This document shows, piece after piece, positions 51,271 through 60,656 of a DNA stretch of 64,000 nucleotides. A program made the translations under genes and the position numbers. The DNA is taken from positions 186,001-250,000 of the forward strand of contig NZ_PJJL01000072.1 in the NCBI RefSeq assembly GCF_002929505.1, read 5' to 3'. The stretch is from Cryobacterium sp. Y57 (lineage in GTDB: Bacteria; Actinomycetota; Actinomycetes; Actinomycetales; Microbacteriaceae). Within the stretch, counting starts at the first letter, position 1; each line of letters starts with the position of its first letter. Below the pieces are notes generated by a model. It was not told the origin of the DNA. It saw nothing but the letters and a program-made list of their open reading frames with translations, and ran no database searches.

Positions 51271-53235
51271 ATGACTGAGCTGGCGAGTGCATCCGGAATC
51301 AACCAGAACGAACTTGACCCGGAGGTGCGCCCACAAGACGATCTCTTTCGGCACGTGAACGGCAAATGGATCGCACGTAGCGAGATCCCCGCCGACAAGG
51401 CCCGCTGGGGTTCCTTCACGATGCTTGCCGAAGACGCCGAGAAGGCCGTGCGTGAGATTATCGTCGAGGCGCAGGCCGCGTCAGAGGGCAGCCTGGAGCG
51501 CAAGTTCGGCGACCTCTACACGAGCTTTCTCGACGAAGAGCGCATCGAAGCGCTCGGGTCCACCCCGCTGCGCGACGACCTTGCCGCGGTCGACGCGGTC
51601 ACCACCATCTCCGAACTCCTCTCGACCCTCGGCCGCCTCGAGCGCGGCGGCGTCGCCGGTGCCTTCCACCTCTACGTCGACAACGACCCGGGCAACCCTG
51701 AGCGCTACCTGGTCTTCATCGCGCAGGGTGGTATCGGCTTGCCAGACGAGTCCTATTACCATGAAGAAAAGTTTGCCGAGATTCGCATTAAGTATCAGGA
51801 TTTTCTCGAGCGGATGTTCACCCTCGCTGGTTTCTACGGCGCCGCCGAACGCGCAGCGCGCGTCTTCGACCTCGAAACCGAACTGGCCTCGCACCACTGG
51901 GACAAGGTAGCCACCCGCGACAGCGAGAAAACCTACAACCTGCGCACCTGGGGCCAGGTTTCGGCGCTCGCAGCGGGTGCCGACGTCGACCTCTGGCTGG
52001 CGGGCCTCGACGCCCCAGCCGGCGGCTTCGAGGAGGTCGTCGTGCGTGAGCCCAGCTACATTGCGGGGCTCGCGACCGCCCTGTCAGACGACCGCCTCGA
52101 ATCGTGGCAGGACTGGCTGCGCTGGCAGGTCATCCGCTCGAGTGCTGCGTACCTGTCGGGTGAATTCGTGGAGGCGAACTTCGACTTCTACGGGCGCACC
52201 CTGAGCGGTACCCCGCAGTTGCGTGACCGCTGGAAGCGCGGCGTCTCACTTGTGGAGGGCGCTCTCGGTGAGGCCGTCGGCCGCATCTACGTGGAGCGTC
52301 ACTTCAAGCCGAGCGCCAAGGAGAGCATGGACGTGCTCGTGGCCAACCTCGTGCAAGCCTACGAAAACAGCATCAGCACCCTCGACTGGATGACCGAGGA
52401 GACACGCACGAGAGCCCTCGACAAGCTGCGCAAATTCACGCCGAAGATCGGCTACCCGGTGAAGTGGCGCGACTATTCCAGTCTCGAGATCGCAGCTGAC
52501 GACCTCATCAGCAACGTCAAGGCCGCTGGCGAGTTCGAGTTTCAACGCGAGCTCGGCAAGATCGGCAAGCCGCTCGACCGCGACGAATGGTTCATGACGC
52601 CGCAGACCATCAACGCCTACTACAACCCCGGATTCAACGAAATCGTTTTTCCGGCCGCCATCTTGCAGTTTCCGTTCTTCGACGATGCGCGTGACCCGGC
52701 CGCCAATTACGGCGCGATCGGTGCGGTCATCGGCCACGAGATCGGACACGGCTTTGACGACCAGGGCTCCAAGTACGATGGCGATGGCCGCCTCACCGAC
52801 TGGTGGACCGCCGAAGACAAGGCCGCGTTCGAGCTGCGCACGACCGCGCTCATCGCGCAATTCGAGGGCCTTACGCCGCAGGCCATCCCCGGTCACACCG
52901 TCAACGGCGCACTCACGATCGGCGAGAACATCGGCGACCTCGGCGGGCTCTCCATCGCGTGGAAGGCCTACTTGCTCTCGCTGAACGGTGCAGAAAGCCC
53001 CGTCATCGACGGACTCACCGGTGCCGAACGATTCTTTCTCTCCTGGGCCCAGGCCTGGCAGATGAAACTGCGCGACGCTGAGGCCATCCGCTTGCTGGCT
53101 ATCGACCCGCACTCCCCGAACGAGTTTCGCTGCAACCAGATCGTCAGCAACATTCCCGCGTTCTATGAGGCGTTCGAGGTCGGCGAAGCGGATGCCCTCT
53201 ACCTCGCCCCCGACCAGCGCGTCACCATCTGGTAG
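51271..53235 (+). CDS. M13-family zinc metallopeptidase (neprilysin/PepO-like)
   Basis: A 654-residue peptidase. The zinc site is HEIGH at 489-493 (in VIGHEIGHGFDDQGSKYD), the third ligand is Glu552 in GENIGDLGG, and the substrate-binding NAYYNP motif lies near 448. The C-terminus ends with the family-typical APDQRVTIW. There is no signal peptide, so it is probably cytoplasmic, as bacterial PepO is, cutting oligopeptides. Length and motif spacing are normal. It appears monocistronic. Confidence 0.95.
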   Translation: MTELASASGINQNELDPEVRPQDDLFRHVNGKWIARSEIPADKARWGSFTMLAEDAEKAVREIIVEAQAASEGSLERKFGDLYTSFLDEERIEALGSTPLRDDLAAVDAVTTISELLSTLGRLERGGVAGAFHLYVDNDPGNPERYLVFIAQGGIGLPDESYYHEEKFAEIRIKYQDFLERMFTLAGFYGAAERAARVFDLETELASHHWDKVATRDSEKTYNLRTWGQVSALAAGADVDLWLAGLDAPAGGFEEVVVREPSYIAGLATALSDDRLESWQDWLRWQVIRSSAAYLSGEFVEANFDFYGRTLSGTPQLRDRWKRGVSLVEGALGEAVGRIYVERHFKPSAKESMDVLVANLVQAYENSISTLDWMTEETRTRALDKLRKFTPKIGYPVKWRDYSSLEIAADDLISNVKAAGEFEFQRELGKIGKPLDRDEWFMTPQTINAYYNPGFNEIVFPAAILQFPFFDDARDPAANYGAIGAVIGHEIGHGFDDQGSKYDGDGRLTDWWTAEDKAAFELRTTALIAQFEGLTPQAIPGHTVNGALTIGENIGDLGGLSIAWKAYLLSLNGAESPVIDGLTGAERFFLSWAQAWQMKLRDAEAIRLLAIDPHSPNEFRCNQIVSNIPAFYEAFEVGEADALYLAPDQRVTIW

Positions 53236-53309
53236 CGCGACTGTCCCCCCGTCGGGGTTACTGTAGGAACAAGCTCTTCTGAGCTGGGGATGAGGCAGAC
53301 GCGGGGCGT

Positions 53310-54281
53310 ATGCCGAGGAAAGGATCGAACCGAGTGATCGTTTCCAGGCGTGACGCCGACGGCGCCAGTGCTGCTTCCAGCCGAGCGGATGCGGTGACTG
53401 GCCGTTCGCGCCACGCGGCGCTGCCCGGTGGCAAACACCGCACAACAGATTCGCCCGAGAATTTCGCCCGTGGCTTTGCCTGTCTCGGCGAACTCGCCCT
53501 CAACGGTGTGCAGGTCTCGGCCCGGGCAACCGATCTTTCGACTGGACGCGTGCTCTTCTCGGTCGACGATCATGTGTCGATGCCAACGGCGAGCGTTGGC
53601 AAGGTGCTGCTGCTGATCGAGGTGGCGGCGCGCCTGAACGACGCCGAATTCGGCCTGGCCACGATGCTCGAGCGGTCCGGCGCGGATGCCGTGACTGATT
53701 CCGGGGTCTGGCAGCACCTGCAGATTTCACGACTCGGTGTCGCTGATCTTGCCGCCCTCGTTGGCGCGACGAGTGACAACCTCGCCACGAACGTGCTCAT
53801 CCGTGCCGTGGGGCTGCACTCGGTGCGTGCCCGTACCGAGCAGCTCGGACTCAGCCGCACGGCGCTGCTCGATCTGGTGCGCGACACACGCGGCCCCGAC
53901 GACGCGCCCCAGCTCTCGGTGGGCAGCGCCAAGGAACTCACCTGGCTGTTCACGTCCCTCGCCCGCGGCGAGATCGTGGATGCTGAGACGAGCGCGCGAG
54001 TGATCGGCTGGCTGTCGCTCAACACCGACCTGTCGCTCGTGGCCAGTGCCTTCGGCCTGGATCCGCTCGCGCACCGGGAGAGCGACCACGGTCTGCTCAT
54101 GGTCAACAAGACGGGAACGGCTGCGGGCGTTCGCAGCGAGGTGGGAATCCTCCGCGGTCCGCGGGCCGGCGTCACGTACGCGGTGTCGATGCTGTTCGAC
54201 GATGCTCGGCTCATGACCCGGCTCGCGGTGCTCGACGGCATGCGCTCGGTGGGGGCCGACCTGCTGGAGTACGTGCACTAG
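53310..54281 (+). CDS. Serine hydrolase with complete class A beta-lactamase motifs, apparently cytoplasmic
   Basis: A 323-residue protein with the three active-site elements of class A beta-lactamases in order and spacing: SxxK as SVGK (S95, K98), SDN (155-157) and KTG (267-269). The Omega-loop Glu is not obvious, so efficient penicillin hydrolysis is doubtful. The N-terminal ~50 residues are polar and basic with no signal peptide or Tat motif, which is unusual for a lactamase. The start at 53310 is the first ATG; a later start would cut into the disordered part only. It may be a peptidase or esterase of the same fold. Confidence 0.78.
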   Translation: MPRKGSNRVIVSRRDADGASAASSRADAVTGRSRHAALPGGKHRTTDSPENFARGFACLGELALNGVQVSARATDLSTGRVLFSVDDHVSMPTASVGKVLLLIEVAARLNDAEFGLATMLERSGADAVTDSGVWQHLQISRLGVADLAALVGATSDNLATNVLIRAVGLHSVRARTEQLGLSRTALLDLVRDTRGPDDAPQLSVGSAKELTWLFTSLARGEIVDAETSARVIGWLSLNTDLSLVASAFGLDPLAHRESDHGLLMVNKTGTAAGVRSEVGILRGPRAGVTYAVSMLFDDARLMTRLAVLDGMRSVGADLLEYVH

Positions 54282-54352
54282 CTGGCGGTAAGTTGTGCCA
54301 TCGTAAAGGTGCCGGGCATCGACGCCCGTCACCGACGCGAAGGAGCTACGCC

Positions 54353-55246
54353 ATGGCGGTCATCGGATGGATTGGGCTGGGCCACATGGGCGGCCCCATG
54401 ACGGCAAACCTAGTGAAGGCCGGGCACAGCGTGCGCGGCTTCGACCTGAGCGTCGAAGCCCTCGACGCGGCGGTGGCCGCCGGCGTCACGCGCGCGACGA
54501 GCATCCAAGAGGCCGTAGAAGGCGCCGAAGTGGTTTTCACCATACTGCCCAGGGGTGAGCATGCCCGCGCGGTGTACTTCGGCGACGAAGGAGTGTTTGC
54601 CCACGCCGACCCGAAAACCCTGCTCGTGGAGTCCTCGACCATCGACATTGAATCGTCCCAGGCCCTGCACGATGCCGCGGCGGCGGCAGGCTTTCGCCTG
54701 GTAGACGCCCCGGTCTCCGGCGGCATCACCGGTGCAGAGAAAGGCACGCTCACCTTCATGATCGGAGGCGCCGCGGATGCCGTCGCCGACGCCACCGAAT
54801 ACATCAAGCCGATGGCCGCGAATATCATTCCGACCGGTGGCGCGACGACCGGCCAGGCCGCGAAGATCTGCAACAACCTGATGCTGTTCATCAGCCTCGC
54901 CGCGACGGCTGAAGGGGCGGTGCTGGCGGATCGGTTGGGACTGGACGCGCAGGTGTTCTGGGATATCGCATCCGTTTCATCGGGCGATAGTTGGGCGCTG
55001 CGCACCTGGTATCCAATTGCGGGGGTGGTGCCATCGGCGGCCGTGAACCGCGACTTCGCGCCGACTTTTACGACCGACCTCGCCCATAAGGACATCGGCC
55101 TGGCGGTCGCCGCTGCCGCTGCCACCGACACACCGCTGGAGATCGGCCAGCACGTGCAGCAGCTGTTCCAGCGCCTGATCGATCAGGGCCAAGGCGGTAA
55201 GGACTGCTCCATGATCGTGAAACTGGTCGACGGTACTCTGGCCTGA
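54353..55246 (+). CDS. 3-hydroxyisobutyrate dehydrogenase-like oxidoreductase
   Basis: A 297-residue beta-hydroxyacid dehydrogenase. The dinucleotide motif is GLGHMGGPM, the substrate motif DAPVSGGITGAEKG, the catalytic Lys is in GQAAKICNN, and the C-terminal KDIGLAV helix is typical. In valine breakdown it oxidises 3-hydroxyisobutyrate; related enzymes use other small hydroxyacids. The ATG at 54353 has AAGGAG 8 bases upstream. No other valine genes are near. Confidence 0.88.
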   Translation: MAVIGWIGLGHMGGPMTANLVKAGHSVRGFDLSVEALDAAVAAGVTRATSIQEAVEGAEVVFTILPRGEHARAVYFGDEGVFAHADPKTLLVESSTIDIESSQALHDAAAAAGFRLVDAPVSGGITGAEKGTLTFMIGGAADAVADATEYIKPMAANIIPTGGATTGQAAKICNNLMLFISLAATAEGAVLADRLGLDAQVFWDIASVSSGDSWALRTWYPIAGVVPSAAVNRDFAPTFTTDLAHKDIGLAVAAAAATDTPLEIGQHVQQLFQRLIDQGQGGKDCSMIVKLVDGTLA

Positions 55247-55253
55247 CGCGGCG

Positions 55254-55390
55254 GGCTTTGGTGCCATCAAGGGTGGCACGCTCCATCCGCTGCTCACCCG
55301 CTTCGAGGCGGGGCTGGATCGCCGGCGAATGGCGACCGGGTGCCGGGGGACCCGGTCGAATCATAATGACCAGCAACCCGGGTGATCACG
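55254..55390 (+). pseudogene. PadR-family regulator fragment
   Basis: Directly after the dehydrogenase stop, one frame reads GFGAIKGGTLHPLLTRFEA and, after a shift near 55312, another reads GWIAGEWRPGAGGPGRIIM, which together give the winged helix of a PadR regulator (normally GTLYPLLxRLExxGxIxxEWR, then GPxRKYY). Both ends of the gene are gone and the frame is broken. The remaining 313-base gap up to xylB holds no other coding feature. Confidence 0.7.
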
Positions 55391-55559
55391 ATTGCAGCGG
55401 TTCTCGTCTGTCCGGTTTAGGCCGCGCTACCGCGAGCAGCGTCTGTTCGGTGCGCCGCTCGGGCGCTAGCTGTCTGGAGTTGCGCGGGTAGCCGACTTCG
55501 GTGCTCGAAGATGCTGTTAGCGATTAGGCTGATCACACCTAAGTTTCAAAGGAGATGCG

Positions 55560-56969
55560 TTGGCACTGAATCGTCGCGTGGTTGTCGGAGTAGATTCCTC
55601 GACCCAAAGTTGCAAGGTAGTCAGTGTCGACGCCGACACCGGAGAGCTGTTGCAGCTGCGCAGCGCACCCCACCCCGATGGCACGAGCATCAACCCCGAG
55701 CGCTGGCGGGAGGCTTTCGAGCAAGCCGGCGGTACCGCAGCCGCTGAGGGTGCAGGCAATGTGCTCGCCCTCGGCGTGAGCGCGCAGCAGCACGGCATGG
55801 TCGCCCTCGACCGCGAAGACACGCCCGTTCATGACGCCCTGCTCTGGAATGATGTGCGCAGCGCCTCGCAGGCTGCAGCGCTCACCGAGAAGTATGGCGC
55901 CTCGATGTGGGCCGAGGAGGTCGGTGTCGTGCCGGTCGCCTCGTTCACCATTACGAAGCTGGCCTGGCTGCACGAACACCGGCCCGAACTCGCCGCGCGC
56001 GTCGAGCAGGTAATGTTGCCGCACGACTGGCTCACCTGGAACATTCTCGGGCGGCCCGCCGAAGCCACGACCGACCGCAGCGACGCCTCCGGCACCGGGT
56101 ATTTCTCGGTGCAGAGCAATGAGTATCGCCTCGACCTGCTTGAGGCCGCTCTCGGCCGTGCCGCCCGGGTACCGCGCGTGCTCGGCCCCTCGGAGCGAGC
56201 TGGGCTGACTCCCCGCGGCGTCATCGTGTCGGCCGGCGCCGGCGACAACGCAGCGGCAGCCCTCGGCCTCGGAGCCGAGGAGGGCGACGTTGTTGTATCA
56301 ATCGGCACGAGCGGCACCGTATTCGCCAGCACTACTGCCCGCATAGTGGATGCCTCCGGCTCGGTCGCCGGGTTCGCCGACGCTGCCGGCGGCCAGCTTC
56401 CCCTGCTCGCGACCATCAACGGTGCCCGCACCCTCGTGGCGACGGCCGGCCTGCTCGGCGTCGACATCGCGCGATTCGGCGCGCTCGCCCTCGCTGCCCC
56501 GATCGACGCTGACGGCCTGCTCATGCTGCCCTACCTCGATGGCGAACGCACCCCGAACCTGCCGGATGCCACCGGTTCGCTCACTGGAATGCGCCGGGCC
56601 AATATGCGCCCCGAAAACCTGGCCCAGGCATCCGTTCTGGGTCTGCTCTGCAGCCTCGCCGACGCGCTCGACTCGTTGCGCGGCCAGGGCGTGCCGGTGC
56701 GGCAGGTCATTTTGATCGGTGGTGGCTCGCAGTCGCCCGCCGTGCAGAAAATTGCCGCGGATGTCTTCGGTGTGCCGGTCGTGCTACCAGTCCCCGGCGA
56801 ATACGTGGCCCTCGGGGCTGCCCGGCAGGCCGCCTGGGCGCTCGATGGTGACTTTCCACTGTGGAAGCGCGAGATCGCCGCCGAACTCGAGCCCTTGGCC
56901 ATGAGCGACTGGGCTATCGACGTGCGCGCACGCTACGCGGAGCAGCGCGGACTCATCTACGGGGTTTGA
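55560..56969 (+). CDS. xylB: Xylulokinase
   Basis: Phosphorylates D-xylulose to xylulose-5-phosphate. A 469-residue FGGY-family kinase: the N-terminal phosphate loop VVVGVDSSTQSCKVV, the middle QQHGMVALD and LLWNDVRS substrate segments, the second ATP loop VVSIGTSGTVFA, and the GGGSQSP adenosine motif near 383. The start is TTG at 55560 behind AAAGGAG; the nearby ATG leads to an immediate stop. No xylose isomerase or regulator is adjacent, so it may serve another pentose or pentitol route. Confidence 0.9.
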   Translation: MALNRRVVVGVDSSTQSCKVVSVDADTGELLQLRSAPHPDGTSINPERWREAFEQAGGTAAAEGAGNVLALGVSAQQHGMVALDREDTPVHDALLWNDVRSASQAAALTEKYGASMWAEEVGVVPVASFTITKLAWLHEHRPELAARVEQVMLPHDWLTWNILGRPAEATTDRSDASGTGYFSVQSNEYRLDLLEAALGRAARVPRVLGPSERAGLTPRGVIVSAGAGDNAAAALGLGAEEGDVVVSIGTSGTVFASTTARIVDASGSVAGFADAAGGQLPLLATINGARTLVATAGLLGVDIARFGALALAAPIDADGLLMLPYLDGERTPNLPDATGSLTGMRRANMRPENLAQASVLGLLCSLADALDSLRGQGVPVRQVILIGGGSQSPAVQKIAADVFGVPVVLPVPGEYVALGAARQAAWALDGDFPLWKREIAAELEPLAMSDWAIDVRARYAEQRGLIYGV

Positions 56970-56979
56970 CCGGCGCGCG

Positions 56980-57878
56980 TCAGGGGTATCCGATGAACCA
57001 GAGCAGCACAATGACGACCGGCTGCAACGCGATCGACCCGACGAGCAGCCCACGGCGCAGCGGCTTCGACCGCGCGATCGCCGGATCACCGAGCAGCGGC
57101 GCGAGCGGCAGCAGCAAGCGAAACAGGCTCTGCTGCGGCAGGAACACTGCCACCAGATAGAATCCGTAGCTAGCCGAGTAGGCCACCACCTCCGGCCGAA
57201 GCGGATACAGCGCGCGCCGCGACAACCACCACCCAAAACCTGCCGCGAGCACGAGCACGAGAGCGATGCCGGCCAGGCCCAGGTACTTTCCGGCCATCAG
57301 AAACCACGGCGTGAGCGGAACGAACGAAACCCGACCGACGAAGCCGGTCCACCAGGACAGCTCAGTGACCAGATAGGCGTCGTGAACGCCCGTGACAGCG
57401 CCAGCAATGAGCGGCTAAAAAGGCTCTCGGCATAGGCCGCCTGCAAAATGAACGACAACGGCCCGAAACAGAACAGGGCGACCGCCCACAGCGCTGAGTG
57501 AACACCCACCCGAGGTGATAGCAGGCGGTACAGCGCGAGGGCGGCCAGGGCGCCGAGCAGGGTGGCCACGAGCACTCCGGCGACGTAGAATTCGATACCG
57601 GTCAGGGCAGACACACCGCGCACGAGCCACGGAAACACGGGCAGAAAGGCCCAGGCATTCGGCAGGACGTTGCCAGCTACGTCTGTGGGAAGTTCGGTCG
57701 GGTAGCCGCGCAGTGCGATCTGCCGGTAGAACGAGCTGTCCCACGATCCCGAGAAGGTGAAGAAGTTCGGGTCGCTGCGGTGGCTCGCAAAGTTCCAGTC
57801 GAGTCGGGTCGCGACGATGAACAGGCTCGCCAGCAGGGTCGTTGTGAGCAGTCGAGACGTCGCCCAGATCACCAGCAC
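56980..57878 (-). pseudogene. Mannosyltransferase-family membrane protein with internal deletion
   Basis: The 5' part (57878 to about 57420) encodes a GPI-mannosyltransferase-like N-terminus: SWDSSFYRQIALRGYP, PNAWAFLPVFPWLVRG and FILQAAYAESLF. At that point the frame breaks: the C-terminal half resumes in another frame as LIAGAVTGVHDAYLVTELSWWTGFVG and continues to 56980 with LTPWFLMAGKYLGLAG. About 80-100 residues of membrane helices that normally lie between are missing. So the gene has suffered an out-of-frame internal deletion and is presumably inactive. Start is the GTG at 57878. Confidence 0.78.
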
Positions 57879-57980
57879 CAGGCCCCACGGCGGCAGGCGT
57901 CCGAGGTGGGGGCGGAGCGCGCTGAAGCGTTCCGCCCCGCCCCGTTCGTTATCGCCCCAGACTAGGTGCCCGGGAAGGAG

Positions 57981-58208
57981 CTAGCAGCAGCGCCCCTGCG
58001 GGTTCTTATCCTGGCGGTCGGTCTGGTCTCGCCAGAATTCGCGCTCGGTGAGTAGCGGATGTGGCGCGCGGTCGAGGCCAGCAGCATCCGTTTCGCAGGT
58101 GGCGGCGTGGTGCGCCACGTACTTCTCGTAGGCATCCTCGCCGAGGAGGCCTTTGAGGTACCAGACCACGCCGCGGGCGCCCGTGCGGACGCCCGCCCAC
58201 AGGGTCAT
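57981..58208 (-). CDS. YbdD/YjiX-family small protein
   Basis: A 75-residue protein of the YbdD/YjiX family, which nearly always accompanies CstA-type pyruvate or peptide transporters. The core GVVWYLKGLLGEDAYEKYVAHH and the ending REFWRDQTDRQ are clear. The ATG at 58208 overlaps the cstA stop by one base (TAATG), so the two are translationally coupled. It is likely an accessory subunit of the carrier. Confidence 0.88.
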   Translation of the reverse strand: MTLWAGVRTGARGVVWYLKGLLGEDAYEKYVAHHAATCETDAAGLDRAPHPLLTEREFWRDQTDRQDKNPQGRCC

Positions 58209-60493
58209 TAGTGGCCCGTGACCTTGATTTTTTTCTCGACCGGCAGGGCATCCCACTGCGCCTGCAGCACCTTTTCGGGCGGGGTCATGATGAACCCGGC
58301 CGGGGCATAGGTCTGCGACTGCACGGCGTCATCCTCACTCGTGGCGTTTGAGCGCTGGCGGTACGCGCGCAGGGTGGCCTGGATCGCGGTCAGGATAACG
58401 ATGATCGAGAGCACGACGAAGATGATCGACAGCACACCCTGCACCATCGTGTTGCGCACGACCGCCTCCATCGCCAGCACGTTCGGCGCGGTGCCGAAGC
58501 TCGTTTCGCTGGCGGCCAGCGCGTTGGCGAACGCACGGTTCTGGGCGAAGTAGCCGATGCCGGGAGTGGTCGAGAAGATCTTCAGGAACGAGGCCGAAAT
58601 GGTGACCACGGATGCGAAACCCAGCGGCAGTGCCACCACCCAGAGGTATTTGAACAGACCACGTTTGGCGACAATGGCCATACACACGGCCAGGGCGATG
58701 GCCGCGAGCAGCTGGTTGGCGATGCCGAACAGCGGGAACAGCGTGTTGATGCCCCCGAGCGGATCGGTCACTCCCATCAGCAGCACGGCTCCCCAGGCGG
58801 CGACCATGATCGCCGTGGCAGCCCAGGCGCCGGGGCGCCAGGAGGTGTTCTTGAACTTCGGGAAGAAGTTGCCGAGGCTGTCCTGCAGCATGAAGCGCGC
58901 TACGCGGGTGCCGGCATCCACTGCGGTGAGAATGAACAGCGCCTCGAACATGATGGCGAAGTGGTACCAGAAACTCATCATCGATGTACCGCCGATGAGC
59001 TGCTGCATGATGTGCGAGAGCCCGACGGCCAGCGTGGGAGCGCCGCCGGTGCGGGAAACGATCGACTCTTCGCCGACGTTGGCGGCCATGTCGGTCAACA
59101 TGCTCGGGGTGAGGTTCACGCCGGTCAGGCCGAGGCCGTTCACGAACGCGACCGCGCCCTGCACGGTGCCGCCCGTGAGGGCGGGGGAGGCGTTCATGGC
59201 GAAGTAGATGCCACGGTCGATCGACAGCGCGGCGACGAGGGCCATGATGGCCACCAGCGACTCCATCAGCATGCCGCCGTAGCCGATGAACCGGGTCTGG
59301 CGTTCCTTCTGAATGAGCTTGGGCGTGGTGCCCGAGGCGATGAGCGCGTGGAAGCCGCTGAGGGCGCCGCAGGCGATCGTGACGAACAGGAACGGAAACA
59401 GCGTTCCGGCCACGACGGGACCGGTGCCGGTGGTTGCGAAGCCGCTGACCGCCGGCACGTTGATCTCGGGGCGGATGATGACGATCGCCACGGCGAGCAT
59501 GCCGATCGTGCCGATCTTCATGAAGGTCGACAGGTAGTCGCGCGGTGCCAGCAGCAGCCACACGGGCAGGATTGCGGCGATGAAGCCGTAGATGATGATG
59601 CCCCAGGCGATGGTCACCTTGTCGAGCAGCAGGTAGGTCTGGCCCCATTCGGTGCCGTTGACCATGCCGCCGCCGACGATGGCGGCGATGAGCAGCACGA
59701 AGCCGATGATGGAGATCTCGGTGATTTTGCCCGGGCGGAAGAAGCGCAGATAGCAGCCCATGAACAGCGCGATCGGGATGGTCATTCCGACTGAGAAGAC
59801 GCCCCACGGGCTTTCGGCGAGGGCGTTCGTGACGACAAGGGCCAGGATGGCCACGATGATCACCATGATCACCAGGGTCGCGATGAGGGCGGCAGTGCCA
59901 CCGATCACGCCGAGTTCATCGCGAGCCATTTGGCCGAGCGAGCGACCGCCGCGCCGCATGGAGAAGTGCAGCACGAGGTAGTCCTGCACGGCGCCGGCGA
60001 GTACGACACCGACGATGATCCAAATGGTGCCGGGCAGGTAGCCCAGCTGGGCGGCCAGTACGGGGCCGACCAGTGGCCCGGCACCGGCAATGGCGGCGAA
60101 GTGGTGGCCGAACAAGACGCGGCGATCAGTGGCGGCAAAGTCCTTGCCGTCTGCCTTGTACTCGGCCGGCGTGGCCCGGCGGTCGTCGGGGCGAACGATG
60201 TGCTTCTCGATGAACTTCGAGTAGAAGCGGTAGCCGATGAGATAGGTGCAAATCGCAGCGAAGACGAACCAGATGGCGTTGACGGTCTCGCCGCGCACCA
60301 CGGCGAGCATGACCCAGCTGAGGCCACCGAGCAGCGAAATAACAGACCAGATGATGATTTTGAGGGGTGTCCACTGGCGATCGTGGGCGTCATGCTCCTC
60401 GGGATCCAGGGCGACGGCGAGGTCGTGCGGAATCCGTTTCAGAGCGGTCGGTTCTGCGGTCGTGCCGTCTGACATGGTGGACGCGGCGCCCAT
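58208..60493 (-). CDS. cstA: Carbon starvation protein CstA (pyruvate/peptide transporter)
   Basis: A large polytopic carrier of about 761 residues and 16-18 helices. The family landmarks are FGHHFAAIAGAGPLVGPVLAAQLGY near the N-terminus, GGRSLGQMARDELG, a GFHALIASGTTPKL segment and a long conserved C-terminal half (ADVGEES-like loop, FEALFILTAVDAGTR). The ATG at 60493 is chosen because GGAGGAG precedes it; the frame to 60511 does not improve it. CstA members import pyruvate or peptides under carbon limitation. It is cotranscribed with ybdD. Confidence 0.93.
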   Translation of the reverse strand: MGAASTMSDGTTAEPTALKRIPHDLAVALDPEEHDAHDRQWTPLKIIIWSVISLLGGLSWVMLAVVRGETVNAIWFVFAAICTYLIGYRFYSKFIEKHIVRPDDRRATPAEYKADGKDFAATDRRVLFGHHFAAIAGAGPLVGPVLAAQLGYLPGTIWIIVGVVLAGAVQDYLVLHFSMRRGGRSLGQMARDELGVIGGTAALIATLVIMVIIVAILALVVTNALAESPWGVFSVGMTIPIALFMGCYLRFFRPGKITEISIIGFVLLIAAIVGGGMVNGTEWGQTYLLLDKVTIAWGIIIYGFIAAILPVWLLLAPRDYLSTFMKIGTIGMLAVAIVIIRPEINVPAVSGFATTGTGPVVAGTLFPFLFVTIACGALSGFHALIASGTTPKLIQKERQTRFIGYGGMLMESLVAIMALVAALSIDRGIYFAMNASPALTGGTVQGAVAFVNGLGLTGVNLTPSMLTDMAANVGEESIVSRTGGAPTLAVGLSHIMQQLIGGTSMMSFWYHFAIMFEALFILTAVDAGTRVARFMLQDSLGNFFPKFKNTSWRPGAWAATAIMVAAWGAVLLMGVTDPLGGINTLFPLFGIANQLLAAIALAVCMAIVAKRGLFKYLWVVALPLGFASVVTISASFLKIFSTTPGIGYFAQNRAFANALAASETSFGTAPNVLAMEAVVRNTMVQGVLSIIFVVLSIIVILTAIQATLRAYRQRSNATSEDDAVQSQTYAPAGFIMTPPEKVLQAQWDALPVEKKIKVTGH

Positions 60494-60607
60494 TTCTCCT
60501 CCTTGAGCCAAGGCAGATGCTGTAAACCTGCTTCTTTACGTTACCGCGACGCGAGAATGGCTCAAACCCCGAGCGGGAACTGGGCATGGATCGATCACGT
60601 AAAATAG

Positions 60608-60631
60608 AAATTTGGGCACTCGCCCAAATTT
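60608..60631 (+). promoter_or_regulatory. Hairpin in the glyS leader
   Basis: AAATTTGGGC (60608-60617) and GCCCAAATTT (60622-60631) are perfect inverted arms around ACTC, followed by TGCG. The hairpin ends 25 bases before the glyS GTG. It could be an attenuator, an operator dyad or an mRNA 5' stabiliser; no T-box elements were seen. Confidence 0.65.
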
Positions 60632-60656
60632 TGCGCCCTCGACCATTGGAGCCACC

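Noticed and set aside
57415..57888. An alternative minus-strand frame over the mannosyltransferase remnant
   Set aside because: It is Arg/Pro-rich without membrane helices, whereas the chosen frame carries the family motifs.
60608..60631. Terminator for an upstream gene
   Set aside because: The upstream gene cstA is transcribed in the other direction away from this point, so no transcript would need ending here.
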